Shown: positions 38,783-44,990 of the stretch, piece after piece
How the letters are laid out: each line of letters opens with the position of its first letter
Numbering within the stretch: the stretch's first letter is position 1
Virus record (IMG/VR): IMGVR_UViG_3300005293_000003
Coordinates: 1-58,003 of that record
DNA from: a virus
Length of the DNA stretch: 58,003 bases
Reading direction: 5' to 3' (one strand)
Notes under the pieces: model-generated
The model's input: the letters and a program-made list of their open reading frames with translations, nothing else
Told to the model about the DNA's origin: nothing
Database searches by the model: none
Made by a program: the position numbers and the translations under genes

Positions 38783-39235
38783 CAACAAGCCAATTCAAGT
38801 CGCTCATTATCTCGTTAAAACCAAATGCACTTGGTTGCAAATTGTGGCCCCTGTCAAAGAACAAGGGCTATGGATTCGTCTGGTTTGAAGGAAAATGGCA
38901 GGCTGCACACCGTCTTTCCTACAAGCTTTTCAATGGAGACCTACCGCCAGGCAGATGCGCTCTTCACACATGCGGTGTTCCTGATTGTGTCGCCCCGGAA
39001 CACCTCTTCATTTGGGACAATGAAAGACAATACCAAAGACATGCTGCTGAAGAATCGTCACAACTGCGAAAAGTTGAGCATTGATCAGGTGGAAGAAATC
39101 AGAAAGCGAGAGGCTGGTCCATCGTTTTTAGCTCGCAAGTTCAATGTGTGCAGAGATACCGTAAGCGCAGCATTGAATAATCGAACCTATTGCCATATCA
39201 CCACTGACGAGCTGAGGACACCAATCCACAGTTGA
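38779..39235 (+). pseudogene. frameshifted HNH homing endonuclease
   Basis: The first part (from ATG 38779) encodes AAHRLSYKLFNGDLPPG and CGVPDCVAPEHLFI, which is a zinc-binding loop HNH core. In this frame it then drifts to a stop at 39084. In the next frame, from about 39010, FGTMKDNTKDMLLKNRHN and KLSIDQVEEIRKREAG with a helix-turn-helix continue the expected family C-terminus. Removing one T from ATTTGG (39010-39015) gives an unbroken LFIGTMKDNTKDM. The gene is therefore broken by a one-base insertion, or the assembly has an error there. Confidence 0.75.
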
Positions 39236-39256
39236 CAACAATCGGGCCTCCTTTTT

Positions 39257-39583
39257 ATGCACGAAGAAACAAATTTCTTCTCGAATGACTCCTACGTCAT
39301 CAGCGACGAGGAGATCAGGGAATCCAATCTTCGCCACGACCTCCAAATGGGGCCACCCGCAGAAGTCCTGCAAACCCATATCCGTTCCGGGTGGAATGAA
39401 GCACGGGTCCTACAGCGCGGCACCCTGACAGATCGCAAGATCACCAAATACGTGGAAAGCGGCTGGTACTCAGCCGAGCTAAAAGAAGCCCGCAAGACCC
39501 TGGCCCAGATGCGGGCAGCCAAAAGATCCAAACGCATCGGTAATTTCGATCAAGTGGACGGCAGGATGATCTACCGGCCATAG
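39257..39583 (+). CDS. hypothetical protein, 108 aa
   Basis: ATG at 39257. Polar and helical (AELKEARKTLAQMRAAKRSK), with an acidic N-terminus (EETNFFSNDSYVISDEEIRE). It is the last gene of the small rightward island before a terminator at 39621. No function is recognised. Confidence 0.6.
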   Translation: MHEETNFFSNDSYVISDEEIRESNLRHDLQMGPPAEVLQTHIRSGWNEARVLQRGTLTDRKITKYVESGWYSAELKEARKTLAQMRAAKRSKRIGNFDQVDGRMIYRP

Positions 39584-39620
39584 AAAACACTCCCCTCGAT
39601 ATTCTACAGGAGAAAAGTGT

Positions 39621-39648
39621 CCCAATAATGGGATTCATTGGGGTTTTT
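39621..39648 (+). terminator. candidate rho-independent terminator
   Basis: CCCAAT (39621-39626) and ATTGGG (39637-39642) form a 6-bp stem with a 10-nt loop, followed by G and five T. It lies 38 bp past the stop of the 39257-39583 gene, the natural end of the small rightward island. A second inverted element, TCCCATTAGCGGGA, follows at 39651-39664. Confidence 0.55.
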
Positions 39649-40176
39649 CGTCCCATTAGCGGGATTTGCTTGACAAGGTTTCTCAAATACCCCCGACTAA
39701 TGACCAGAGCTACCGCACAATCCAGTTTCTTACTGTACCTGTACCAGGTCATGTCCTGATCGTTCATCCACTACCAATCCAGTTCCACATAGAACATGAC
39801 TTAATGGTGAGCGGGCACTTATTTGTTATGCTTACACCATGTCCTGTAATCCCAAATCGAGCCAGACATGAACCTCAAATATGCCTTTGGATATTGAGTT
39901 GGAAATCGTGGATTCCATCCACCAGCATAACTTCGGCTCTGTACTGCAAAAAATCTGTGCATTTCTACCAGGTACCTTAGGAACTTCTTCATATCGTATA
40001 AAAGTCGTTTTTGAACCAAAAAGTTTGAGCACAGACTCTCATTAGCGAGACCTGGGCCGAAAGGGGGTCCACCCCGTCGATTCTGGACTTGGCCTGGCCC
40101 TAGGAAAGAATGCTTTTGTGTGGAACTGTGTGGAATCTGGCCACGTACAGTACCAAGGCCCTGCAATCATTGGGGT
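39649..40176. other. 528-bp region with no convincing gene
   Basis: No frame in either direction looks like a protein. The longer open frames lack family resemblance and one starts with TTG. It contains a GTAC-type element (TACTGTACCTGTACCAGG near 39734) and GTACAGTACC near 40145, both like elements in 40938-40962. CATGTCCTG occurs twice. It may be regulatory. Confidence 0.5.
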
Positions 40177-40689
40177 TTATGATGCAGGAGGGGTGGGTAT
40201 AGAACCCACCTCAGGCTCCACATCTATGACAGGCTCAACTGAACTGAGCTGGCCCGACATGCCGATGTTGACCTGGATATTGGTTCCAGCCTGGTCAAGG
40301 CCGAAGGTACTGCGACCTCGCTTGACGTGCATACCCCAAACCTCCTCGTGTTTGCGCAGGCCATCAAGACTTGCTGGCACAGGCAAGCTTTCCAGGACAT
40401 TTGCTGTCCTTTCTATGTCATGTATTGTCCTATCTATCCACTTTTCGGCACGTTGTTGTACCGTCTTTGGCCTATCCTGGACAATGCTATGGACAACCTC
40501 GGATATAGCTTGGGTGGCCTTGATTTTCCTTTGTGCCCAGTTATGACGTTTAGCATGTGCCTGGATTGTGTTGCACTTGGCGCCCATGATCTCAGCTATC
40601 TTGGGGAACTTAACGCCCTGATTGTAGAGCTGGTGGGCATGATCCCAGTCGATATCTAGTGTTACTGGCATTCTGAGCTGACTATCCAT
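40177..40689 (-). CDS. DNA-binding protein, candidate terminase small subunit, 170 aa
   Basis: ATG at 40687-40689. Residues about 13-51 (WDHAHQLYNQGVKFPKIAEI, then NTIQAHAKRHNW) form a helix-turn-helix like those in phage terminase small subunits that bind packaging sites. A helical middle (EKWIDRTIHDIERTANVLES) could oligomerise, and the C-terminus is acidic/Pro-rich. It is separated from the large subunit gene by the divergent island, which is unusual. It could alternatively be a regulator of the adjacent control region. Confidence 0.6.
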   Translation of the reverse strand: MDSQLRMPVTLDIDWDHAHQLYNQGVKFPKIAEIMGAKCNTIQAHAKRHNWAQRKIKATQAISEVVHSIVQDRPKTVQQRAEKWIDRTIHDIERTANVLESLPVPASLDGLRKHEEVWGMHVKRGRSTFGLDQAGTNIQVNIGMSGQLSSVEPVIDVEPEVGSIPTPPAS

Positions 40690-41038
40690 GTCAGAGTAGC
40701 GGAAGGCAAATCAAAACCCTGTACAGGCCAATCTGTAACGATAACGTGGGTTGAGCCTGCCCTGCATAGCATCAGATGCGAAGGAGTGAGCCAAATATGT
40801 CTCACAATAACGACCAGATTAGTGTGTAGAGACAGTGTCGCAGATGGGACTGGCGCTAAGTGAGACATGTCTCTGACGACCTGATTAGTCGTTGTTATGT
40901 GACGTACTGGCACATAACCCAAGCTAAACCTAAGCTGGTACAGTACTTGTACTGTACAGTACATAGGCAATGGTGTGCTTTGGTTTGATTAGTTGTTGGG
41001 TGTTAGTGTGTGGCATAACCTAAGCTTTAGGTTATGGC
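40690..41038. promoter_or_regulatory. palindrome-rich divergent control region
   Basis: Between divergent genes at 40689 and 41039. It has inverted repeats ATGTCTCAC/GTGAGACAT (40797-40805/40860-40868) and GTTATGTG/CACATAAC (40894-40901/40911-40918). A GTAC cluster lies at 40938-40962, where GTACAGTAC-TT-GTACTGTAC is followed by the overlapping 14-bp palindrome GTACTGTACAGTAC. The inverted repeat CATAACCTAA/TTAGGTTATG (41014-41036) abuts the ATG at 41039. TGATTAGT-type boxes recur near 40815, 40882 and 40986. These look like operator sites for one or more repressors. Confidence 0.65.
41014..41036. promoter_or_regulatory. operator-like inverted repeat next to an ATG
   Basis: Arms CATAACCTAA and TTAGGTTATG with GCT between them, ending two bases before the ATG at 41039. 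A related degenerate copy (CATAACCCAAGCTAAACCTA) is at 40912-40931. Occupation by a repressor or hairpin formation in the RNA would block the start codon directly. Confidence 0.6.
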
Positions 41039-41224
41039 ATGAGATCCAAGCATGGCACGAAGACTAAAACCTTCACTGTAGTTGAGCTCAAGCTCAATCA
41101 TGGTGAGACCAAACGAGTAACCTTAACTGAGTGGCACCTGGCTGGCCTTAGAGCAATCATCGGGTTTGCCGATATTGGGATCAGGGAGATTAAAGCCATT
41201 GATTCATTCAAGCATCTGGCCTGA
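41039..41224 (+). CDS. hypothetical protein, 61 aa
   Basis: ATG at 41039, immediately after the 41014-41036 palindrome and without a Shine-Dalgarno sequence. The product has alternating charge (KTFTVVELKLNHGETKRVTL) and then a helical/beta mix (WHLAGLRAIIGFADIGIREI). First gene of the rightward early block. No family recognised. Confidence 0.6.
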   Translation: MRSKHGTKTKTFTVVELKLNHGETKRVTLTEWHLAGLRAIIGFADIGIREIKAIDSFKHLA

Positions 41225-41311
41225 GTTTATGATTAAATACAGCAATGGCTCGCTAGCGGCCACGGTAGCTGGTAGCTGGATATACCTGACTCCGGCAAAC
41301 CAATTTCCTTT

Positions 41312-41488
41312 ATGAGCGCAACTGAACCTTCAACCTTTGAGTTAGCCAAGGCCTGCAAGTGGAAGATCGGCAAGCTTGAGGCTAAGAACACCAAGCAAGG
41401 GCGATTTTACTTCGTGGAACTAAATGGGGTGATGATGAAGGCCAGTGAAGCTAGAAAGCTGTGCCTGGCACACCTTCAGACGTTATGA
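41312..41488 (+). CDS. hypothetical protein, 58 aa
   Basis: ATG at 41312, TGA 41486-41488 overlapping the next ATG at 41485. Basic and helical (LAKACKWKIGKLEAKNTKQG, then GVMMKASEARKLCLAHLQ). The double ATGA pattern supports it. No function is recognised. Confidence 0.55.
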   Translation: MSATEPSTFELAKACKWKIGKLEAKNTKQGRFYFVELNGVMMKASEARKLCLAHLQTL

Positions 41489-41664
41489 GCGAGATCCACA
41501 GTAAGGCCGGCCGTATCGGTGGCTTGGTTAAGAGCAAAGCCAAGCGCGAGGCTGCCCGAAGAAATGGCAAGCTGGGAGGTCGGCCTAAAGCTGATTCCGT
41601 GGACAAGCTTAGAGCAATTCAGAAGCACCTAGTAACACCCTATGAAGTTCCAAACCCTGAATAA
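41485..41664 (+). CDS. small basic protein with a GRPK patch, 59 aa
   Basis: ATG 41485 overlaps the previous stop. SKAGRIGGLVKSKAKREAAR and NGKLGGRPK resemble the GRPK-type basic patches of phage small DNA-binding proteins. The C-terminal part (SVDKLRAIQKHLVTPY) is shared with the gene at 42731-43081 (see duplicated 53-bp segment). It overlaps the next gene by 23 bp. Confidence 0.55.
   Translation: MSEIHSKAGRIGGLVKSKAKREAARRNGKLGGRPKADSVDKLRAIQKHLVTPYEVPNPE
41593..41645. repeat. 53-bp duplicated segment, copy 1
   Basis: Matches 42752-42804 at 45 of 53 positions. Both copies encode nearly the same peptide (SVDKLRAIQKHLVTPY and SVEKLRAIQKHLVTPY), one at the C-terminus of the 41485 gene and the other at the N-terminus of the 42731 gene. 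Most differences are at third codon positions, so the peptide is under selection in both places. Confidence 0.8.
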
Positions 41665-41866
41665 CGGCAAGCTGGCCGTTCGTGGCAATAACAAGCTGAT
41701 CCTTCCGGGAAGGACAGTGCAAATCATGTGGCTGGATGGCAGCTATAGCGTCGAGCTGGGCAAGTGTATTCAGCAAAACATTCCGCTGGCCAACGAGGTC
41801 ATAAATATCTGCCTTGTCAAATCGAAGAATAGAATTTCAGAGTCAGTTAAACCTACAAATCAATAA
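41642..41866 (+). CDS. hypothetical protein, 74 aa
   Basis: ATG at 41642 inside the end of the preceding gene. Beta-type (KLAVRGNNKLILPGRTVQIM), then an acidic/basic end. No family is recognised. Confidence 0.5.
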   Translation: MKFQTLNNGKLAVRGNNKLILPGRTVQIMWLDGSYSVELGKCIQQNIPLANEVINICLVKSKNRISESVKPTNQ

Positions 41867-41872
41867 ACACCC

Positions 41873-42139
41873 ATGAAAGCATATCAAGTAATAGCTAGAG
41901 CTTTTGGAGATCAGTTCAGCACACCGGAAAAGCTTGTGTTCAATACAGCCTTTCACCACATGGACGAGGCTGGGGGATACGACGGATGGACAGAGCATCA
42001 GGTTATCGTCACCCCGTCTTTGGAGATGGGTTATTCCATCCGTGTTACTGGCAGAGATAAAGAAGAGATCAAGGAATACATTGCCGAGATGTTTAGTGCG
42101 GCATTGGATGAGGAGATTTTAGAATATGCCGCACTTTAA
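41873..42139 (+). CDS. hypothetical protein, 88 aa
   Basis: ATG at 41873. The product begins KAYQVIARAFGDQFS and has IVTPSLEMGYSIRVTGRDKE and a C-terminal acidic helix. No match is recognised. It lies in the rightward early block between small genes with similar spacing. Confidence 0.6.
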   Translation: MKAYQVIARAFGDQFSTPEKLVFNTAFHHMDEAGGYDGWTEHQVIVTPSLEMGYSIRVTGRDKEEIKEYIAEMFSAALDEEILEYAAL

Positions 42140-42158
42140 CTAACCCGATTCAGGATTT

Positions 42159-42458
42159 ATGACACACCGATATTTTAGCGGCGTAGTTGAGATTAAAGGC
42201 GCGTACCCACTGGCCAATGCTGTAGTACGCGCGCAATTCCCGCTAGGCAAGTTTAAGCGCTACGACAGCTTTAATTTCTTTGTCGGTACACCCGATGGGA
42301 AGTACAGCACCACGCAATTCCTGCCCGTAACCCGGATTATCCGGCATAACGAGCATGGGACATTGCACCAGTGCGGCAGTAAATGCAGGAACGCTAAAGG
42401 TGGAGATTGTGAATGTTCCTGTGGAGGCGTGTACCACGGATTAGATAGAGTCGGTTAA
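42159..42458 (+). CDS. conserved phage protein with Cys cluster, 99 aa
   Basis: The C-terminus shows CGSKCRNAKGGDCECSCGG followed by VYHG, a Cys-rich arrangement found in many phage and host small proteins of this type. The N-terminal two-thirds are beta-rich (PLANAVVRAQFPLGKFKRYD). The Cys cluster probably binds zinc. ATG at 42159. The function is unknown. Confidence 0.65.
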   Translation: MTHRYFSGVVEIKGAYPLANAVVRAQFPLGKFKRYDSFNFFVGTPDGKYSTTQFLPVTRIIRHNEHGTLHQCGSKCRNAKGGDCECSCGGVYHGLDRVG

Positions 42459-42486
42459 TGCAGTTAAACAATAAACACCTAATCAA

Positions 42487-42627
42487 ATGAAACAACCAAA
42501 GAAAAAGACTAAGAAAATTGTGCTTCGTGGCTGTGTTGTCACGTGTCCGATTGAATGGACAGCAAACCTGCTAAAGCACGAAAAGAATCAACTTTATAGA
42601 GATTGGAAGCTTAACCGCGTTGACTAA
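42487..42627 (+). CDS. small basic protein, 46 aa
   Basis: ATG 42487 and TAA 42625-42627. The N-terminus is Lys-rich (KQPKKKTKKIVLRG), followed by CVVTCPIEWTANLLKHEKN. No family is recognised. Confidence 0.45.
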   Translation: MKQPKKKTKKIVLRGCVVTCPIEWTANLLKHEKNQLYRDWKLNRVD

Positions 42628-42730
42628 ACGAATGATTTGAATGCTGGGTTGTGGGGTCGCTGCCTACGGGCTAGCTGAAAGCGCGGCACCGGGCTTCCAC
42701 AATCCGGCATTCATGGGAAAACACTTATTT

Positions 42731-43081
42731 ATGAATACTAAACCGGACACAGACTCAGTGGAAAAGCTCAGAGCAATCCAGAAGCACTTGGTAACACCTT
42801 ATGATTCAGAGTCGGTTATAATGCAGGGACACACACCGGGACCGTGGCAGGTATTGGGGTCATACGTAACAACAGCCATTGATCCAGAAGGCGAGCTGGT
42901 TATTGCTGTGACTGCCAATCACGTAAACCAAGTGGCATTTGCGGCAGGGATTGCCACGTTTGAGAATGCGGCCAATGCTCGCTTGATAGCAGCGGCGCCA
43001 GATCTCTACATTCTGCGAAAGGCTGATATTAGTGGGGCTGATGTAGGCACTGTTTATACCCGTGGCGTGGCAGTCTATTAA
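42731..43081 (+). CDS. HTPGPW-type phage protein, 116 aa
   Basis: ATG at 42731 chosen; a second Met (42821) begins QGHTPGPWQVLG. The N-terminal 30 aa hold the duplicated SVEKLRAIQKHLVTPY segment; from HTPGPW to NARLIAAAPDLYIL it matches the widespread phage family with an HTPGPW start and a NARLIAAAP middle, of unknown function. The C-terminal part is short. The fusion of the two parts is unusual. Confidence 0.65.
   Translation: MNTKPDTDSVEKLRAIQKHLVTPYDSESVIMQGHTPGPWQVLGSYVTTAIDPEGELVIAVTANHVNQVAFAAGIATFENAANARLIAAAPDLYILRKADISGADVGTVYTRGVAVY
42752..42804. repeat. 53-bp duplicated segment, copy 2
   Basis: See copy 1 at 41593-41645, 45 of 53 identical. It is in-frame in the 42731 gene. Confidence 0.8.
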
Positions 43082-43117
43082 CGCATCGGAAAGCTAAAAA
43101 GCTGTCTTTAACCCCTA
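43082..43117. repeat. 36-bp intergenic direct repeat, copy 1
   Basis: CGCATCGGAAAGCTAAAAAG continuing to CCCCTA. A second copy is at 43460-43496, differing at only a few positions plus a one-base insertion. This copy lies between 43081 and the gene start at 43117, the other overlaps the end of the 43305 gene. AGCT-AAAA-AGCT inside could form a small hairpin. Confidence 0.75.
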
Positions 43118-43308
43118 TGAAACTTACCCTTGAAATTGAGATGGATAACGATGCCTTTAGTGGGTACGGACAAGCCCATTATGAAGCTGCCAGAATATTG
43201 AGCGAGGCTGCTTACAAGATCGAACACGGAGCATGGGCCTTTCCGCTGCTGGACAGCAACGGAAACAAAGTGGGCGAGGTAAAGCTCAATGGAGCGATAC
43301 TCAAATGA
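43117..43308 (+). CDS. small conserved phage-type protein, 63 aa
   Basis: ATG at 43117. KLTLEIEMDNDAFSGYG, then YEAARILSEAAYKIEHG and a C-terminal LLDSNGNKVGEVKL, which is a pattern often seen in small phage proteins. The stop overlaps the next start at 43305. The function is unknown. Confidence 0.6.
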   Translation: MKLTLEIEMDNDAFSGYGQAHYEAARILSEAAYKIEHGAWAFPLLDSNGNKVGEVKLNGAILK

Positions 43309-43475
43309 TCACAACCCTCTGCGCCTGGTGCAAAAAGCTAATCCGTGAGACGCCCAGCTCTAGCCAGCTTGTGTCTCACGGCATCTGCGAAGATTGCCGG
43401 GAGCAGTTCTTAGAGCAAGTACCACAATGCCCTAATTTGCCCCGCGCTTGCCCCAAGGACGCATCGGAAGGCTAA
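43305..43475 (+). CDS. zinc-binding small protein, 56 aa
   Basis: ATG 43305 overlaps the preceding stop. LCAWCKKLI near residues 5-13 and HGICEDC near 30-36 form two CxxC pairs, typical of small phage zinc proteins. The C-terminus overlaps the second 36-bp repeat. No specific function. Confidence 0.6.
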   Translation: MITTLCAWCKKLIRETPSSSQLVSHGICEDCREQFLEQVPQCPNLPRACPKDASEG

Positions 43476-43496
43476 AAAGCTCTCTTTATACCCCTA
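43460..43496. repeat. 36-bp direct repeat, copy 2
   Basis: Near-identical to 43082-43117, 378 bp downstream. It overlaps the final codons of the 43305-43475 gene and runs into the following gap. Confidence 0.75.
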
Positions 43497-43577
43497 GCCC
43501 TGAAAATACCCTGAAAGATTCGACTCTCTAGAAACGTAGTGGAAACATCAACCAACACAATGAAAGGACTCAAAAAC

Positions 43578-43769
43578 ATGAATAAATCATCAAAGCAGTC
43601 ATTTGCAGACACAGATCAATCGTGTCTGCAACAAGCCGAACAAGCAATCAATCAAGGTCAATCAGTCAATGACTTTGTGGCAAACACTCACCCCGATAAC
43701 CGGGTGAAAGCACGAAAAGCATGGCATCAAATAAAGAATAAGAAGTTTACGGACCTACCCCAAAAATAA
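43578..43769 (+). CDS. hypothetical protein, 63 aa
   Basis: ATG 43578 is preferred since AAAGGA lies nine bases upstream; longer starts exist (GTG 43539, ATG 43560). The product is polar and helical (SCLQQAEQAINQGQSVNDFV, then NRVKARKAWHQIKNKK). No family is recognised. Confidence 0.55.
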   Translation: MNKSSKQSFADTDQSCLQQAEQAINQGQSVNDFVANTHPDNRVKARKAWHQIKNKKFTDLPQK

Positions 43770-43822
43770 CAAAATGGCTGATCATCAGATCATTCTGTAT
43801 TTACTCAAAAACTAACGAAAAC

Positions 43823-44692
43823 ATGAATAAAGAATTCCTATCGAGCTTTGCTCGAACTATCGGCGCTTCTGAAATTGAAGCGGATGAGCAGTGGACTGGA
43901 TACAGCCGGCAAATGAGCGACCGCGAACGCTCAATCTGTGAGAACGAAGGAGCCAAAACCGGAATCTACATGGGTAAATGCTTCCTGGAGCTTTATCCTA
44001 AGAAGATTGGATTGGTTTTAATGCTCATGGCCCTAACCCTCAGCGCAAGTGGGCGTTCACTCACCATTAGTGCTTCTCCCAACATCACCCGCAATGCGGG
44101 TCAATCCATCCCCTTGTCCTTCACAGCCTCGGGCTTTCTGGCTGGGAGTACCGCTCAGATCTGGCTCTACAATGCCAAAACTTGGGCCGGAGAGGTGGTT
44201 GAGATCGACGTTCCGGTCAAGAACGGGGTAAACAACCACCCGGTGGTTATTCCCTGGTCCTGGGACCCGGCAGGGCCGTACGTGGTCAAGGTGGTTTCAG
44301 GTTCAACCCAATGCTGGGACAGTCGGGTTGTGACAATCAGGACCGCTGTAATCTGGCCGTATGCTGGTACAGTATATCCCGCCAACTCGATCATCTCGGT
44401 ATCCTGGTACGTAGGAGGCTGGGACTTAGGCGATTTCATGGAATTCATCCTGCACAATGAAGATACCGGGGAAAGCTATCCCATTGGAGATTTCGGCGCC
44501 AATCCCTATGCAGGTTCATTCCAATTCTGGCTGCCCTGGGGGTTGCGCGGGGAACATTGGAGGATCTATATCGACGGGTTCAGGGTTAATCAGGTCCCGG
44601 ATCTGCCCGGGGACGGGGACATCTACAATGATGGGGTGGGCGAGACTGACATCACAGAAAGCACCCGTTCTGCCGTGGTAGCGATCCGCTAA
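43823..44692 (+). CDS. membrane-anchored or secreted Kre9/Ig-like protein, 289 aa
   Basis: ATG at 43823 gives 59 residues of polar sequence, then a hydrophobic segment (IGLVLMLMALTLSASGRS, about 61-78) and a secreted beta-rich remainder. A later start at an in-frame ATG near 43971 would make the hydrophobic part a signal peptide. The region after it (ITRNAGQSIPLSFTASG; then AGTVYPANSIISVSWYVGGW and GSFQFWLPWGLRGEHWRIYI) resembles Ser-Thr-rich Kre9/KNH-type Ig-like domains. Extracellular location is inferred. It is unusual in an early block. Confidence 0.6.
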   Translation: MNKEFLSSFARTIGASEIEADEQWTGYSRQMSDRERSICENEGAKTGIYMGKCFLELYPKKIGLVLMLMALTLSASGRSLTISASPNITRNAGQSIPLSFTASGFLAGSTAQIWLYNAKTWAGEVVEIDVPVKNGVNNHPVVIPWSWDPAGPYVVKVVSGSTQCWDSRVVTIRTAVIWPYAGTVYPANSIISVSWYVGGWDLGDFMEFILHNEDTGESYPIGDFGANPYAGSFQFWLPWGLRGEHWRIYIDGFRVNQVPDLPGDGDIYNDGVGETDITESTRSAVVAIR

Positions 44693-44693
44693 C

Positions 44694-44789
44694 ATGGACA
44701 CTGTTTACACTGCCAAACCAACCCGTAAAAGTACGGCCAGGATTAAGGAAGAATTGGATGAAAGGCAAATACCTGCGCAAGGACGGTGA
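44694..44789 (+). CDS. microprotein, 31 aa
   Basis: ATG 44694 just past the previous stop. The product is polar and basic (DTVYTAKPTRKSTARIKEEL). It overlaps the next ORF by 32 bp. Weak support; it could be non-coding leader. Confidence 0.3.
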   Translation: MDTVYTAKPTRKSTARIKEELDERQIPAQGR

Positions 44790-44853
44790 CAAACACCTGA
44801 TTCTTTACCCTCTCACCAAGGCTGTTAACGCAACAGGTCTGGCGGGTGAATGA
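44758..44853 (+). CDS. microprotein, 31 aa
   Basis: ATG 44758. KGKYLRKDGDKHLILYPLTK and a short tail. It lies between the previous gene and the terminator at 44899. Weak support from codon choice only. Confidence 0.35.
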   Translation: MKGKYLRKDGDKHLILYPLTKAVNATGLAGE

Positions 44854-44898
44854 TGAGAAGGTCAAGGCAGCATAAAGCAACTTTAATGGGGAGATAAA

Positions 44899-44932
44899 GC
44901 CGCTGGTTAATTCCAGCGGCCTTTTTGTTGTT
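44899..44932 (+). terminator. strong rho-independent terminator
   Basis: GCCGCTGG (44899-44906) and CCAGCGGC (44913-44920) make a perfect 8-bp G+C-rich stem with a 6-nt loop, then CTTTTTGTTGTT. It ends the early rightward transcript before the replication pair and implies that the initiator gene has its own promoter or relies on antitermination. Confidence 0.85.
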
Positions 44933-44944
44933 GACGGCAAGAGC

Positions 44945-44980
44945 GTGACTGTGATGCAATGTGACGGTGATAGCGTCACC
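44945..44980. promoter_or_regulatory. GTGAC/GTCAC cluster upstream of the initiator
   Basis: GTGAC at 44945-44949 and 44961-44965, GTCAC at 44975-44979, plus the inverted repeat GGTGA-TAGCG-TCACC (44966-44980), directly before the ATG at 44991. The same pentamer recurs with helical spacing inside the gene at 45358-45397. It may be a site for autoregulation by the initiator protein. Confidence 0.55.
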
Positions 44981-44990
44981 ATCCATCACC

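Noticed and set aside
39084-39235. The HNH C-terminus as an independent gene (38825-39235)
   Set aside because: The first 60 codons of that frame are out of phase with the HNH core; joining frames at ATTTGG explains both halves better.
39819-40166. 115-aa leftward open frame and a 104-aa rightward frame (39666-39980) in the orphan gap
   Set aside because: The first begins with TTG, neither has a ribosome site or a protein-like composition, and they overlap each other on opposite strands.
43082-43496. Possible CRISPR-like repeat from the two 36-bp copies
   Set aside because: Only two copies, with a 342-bp interval that contains two genes; there is no array and no cas gene.
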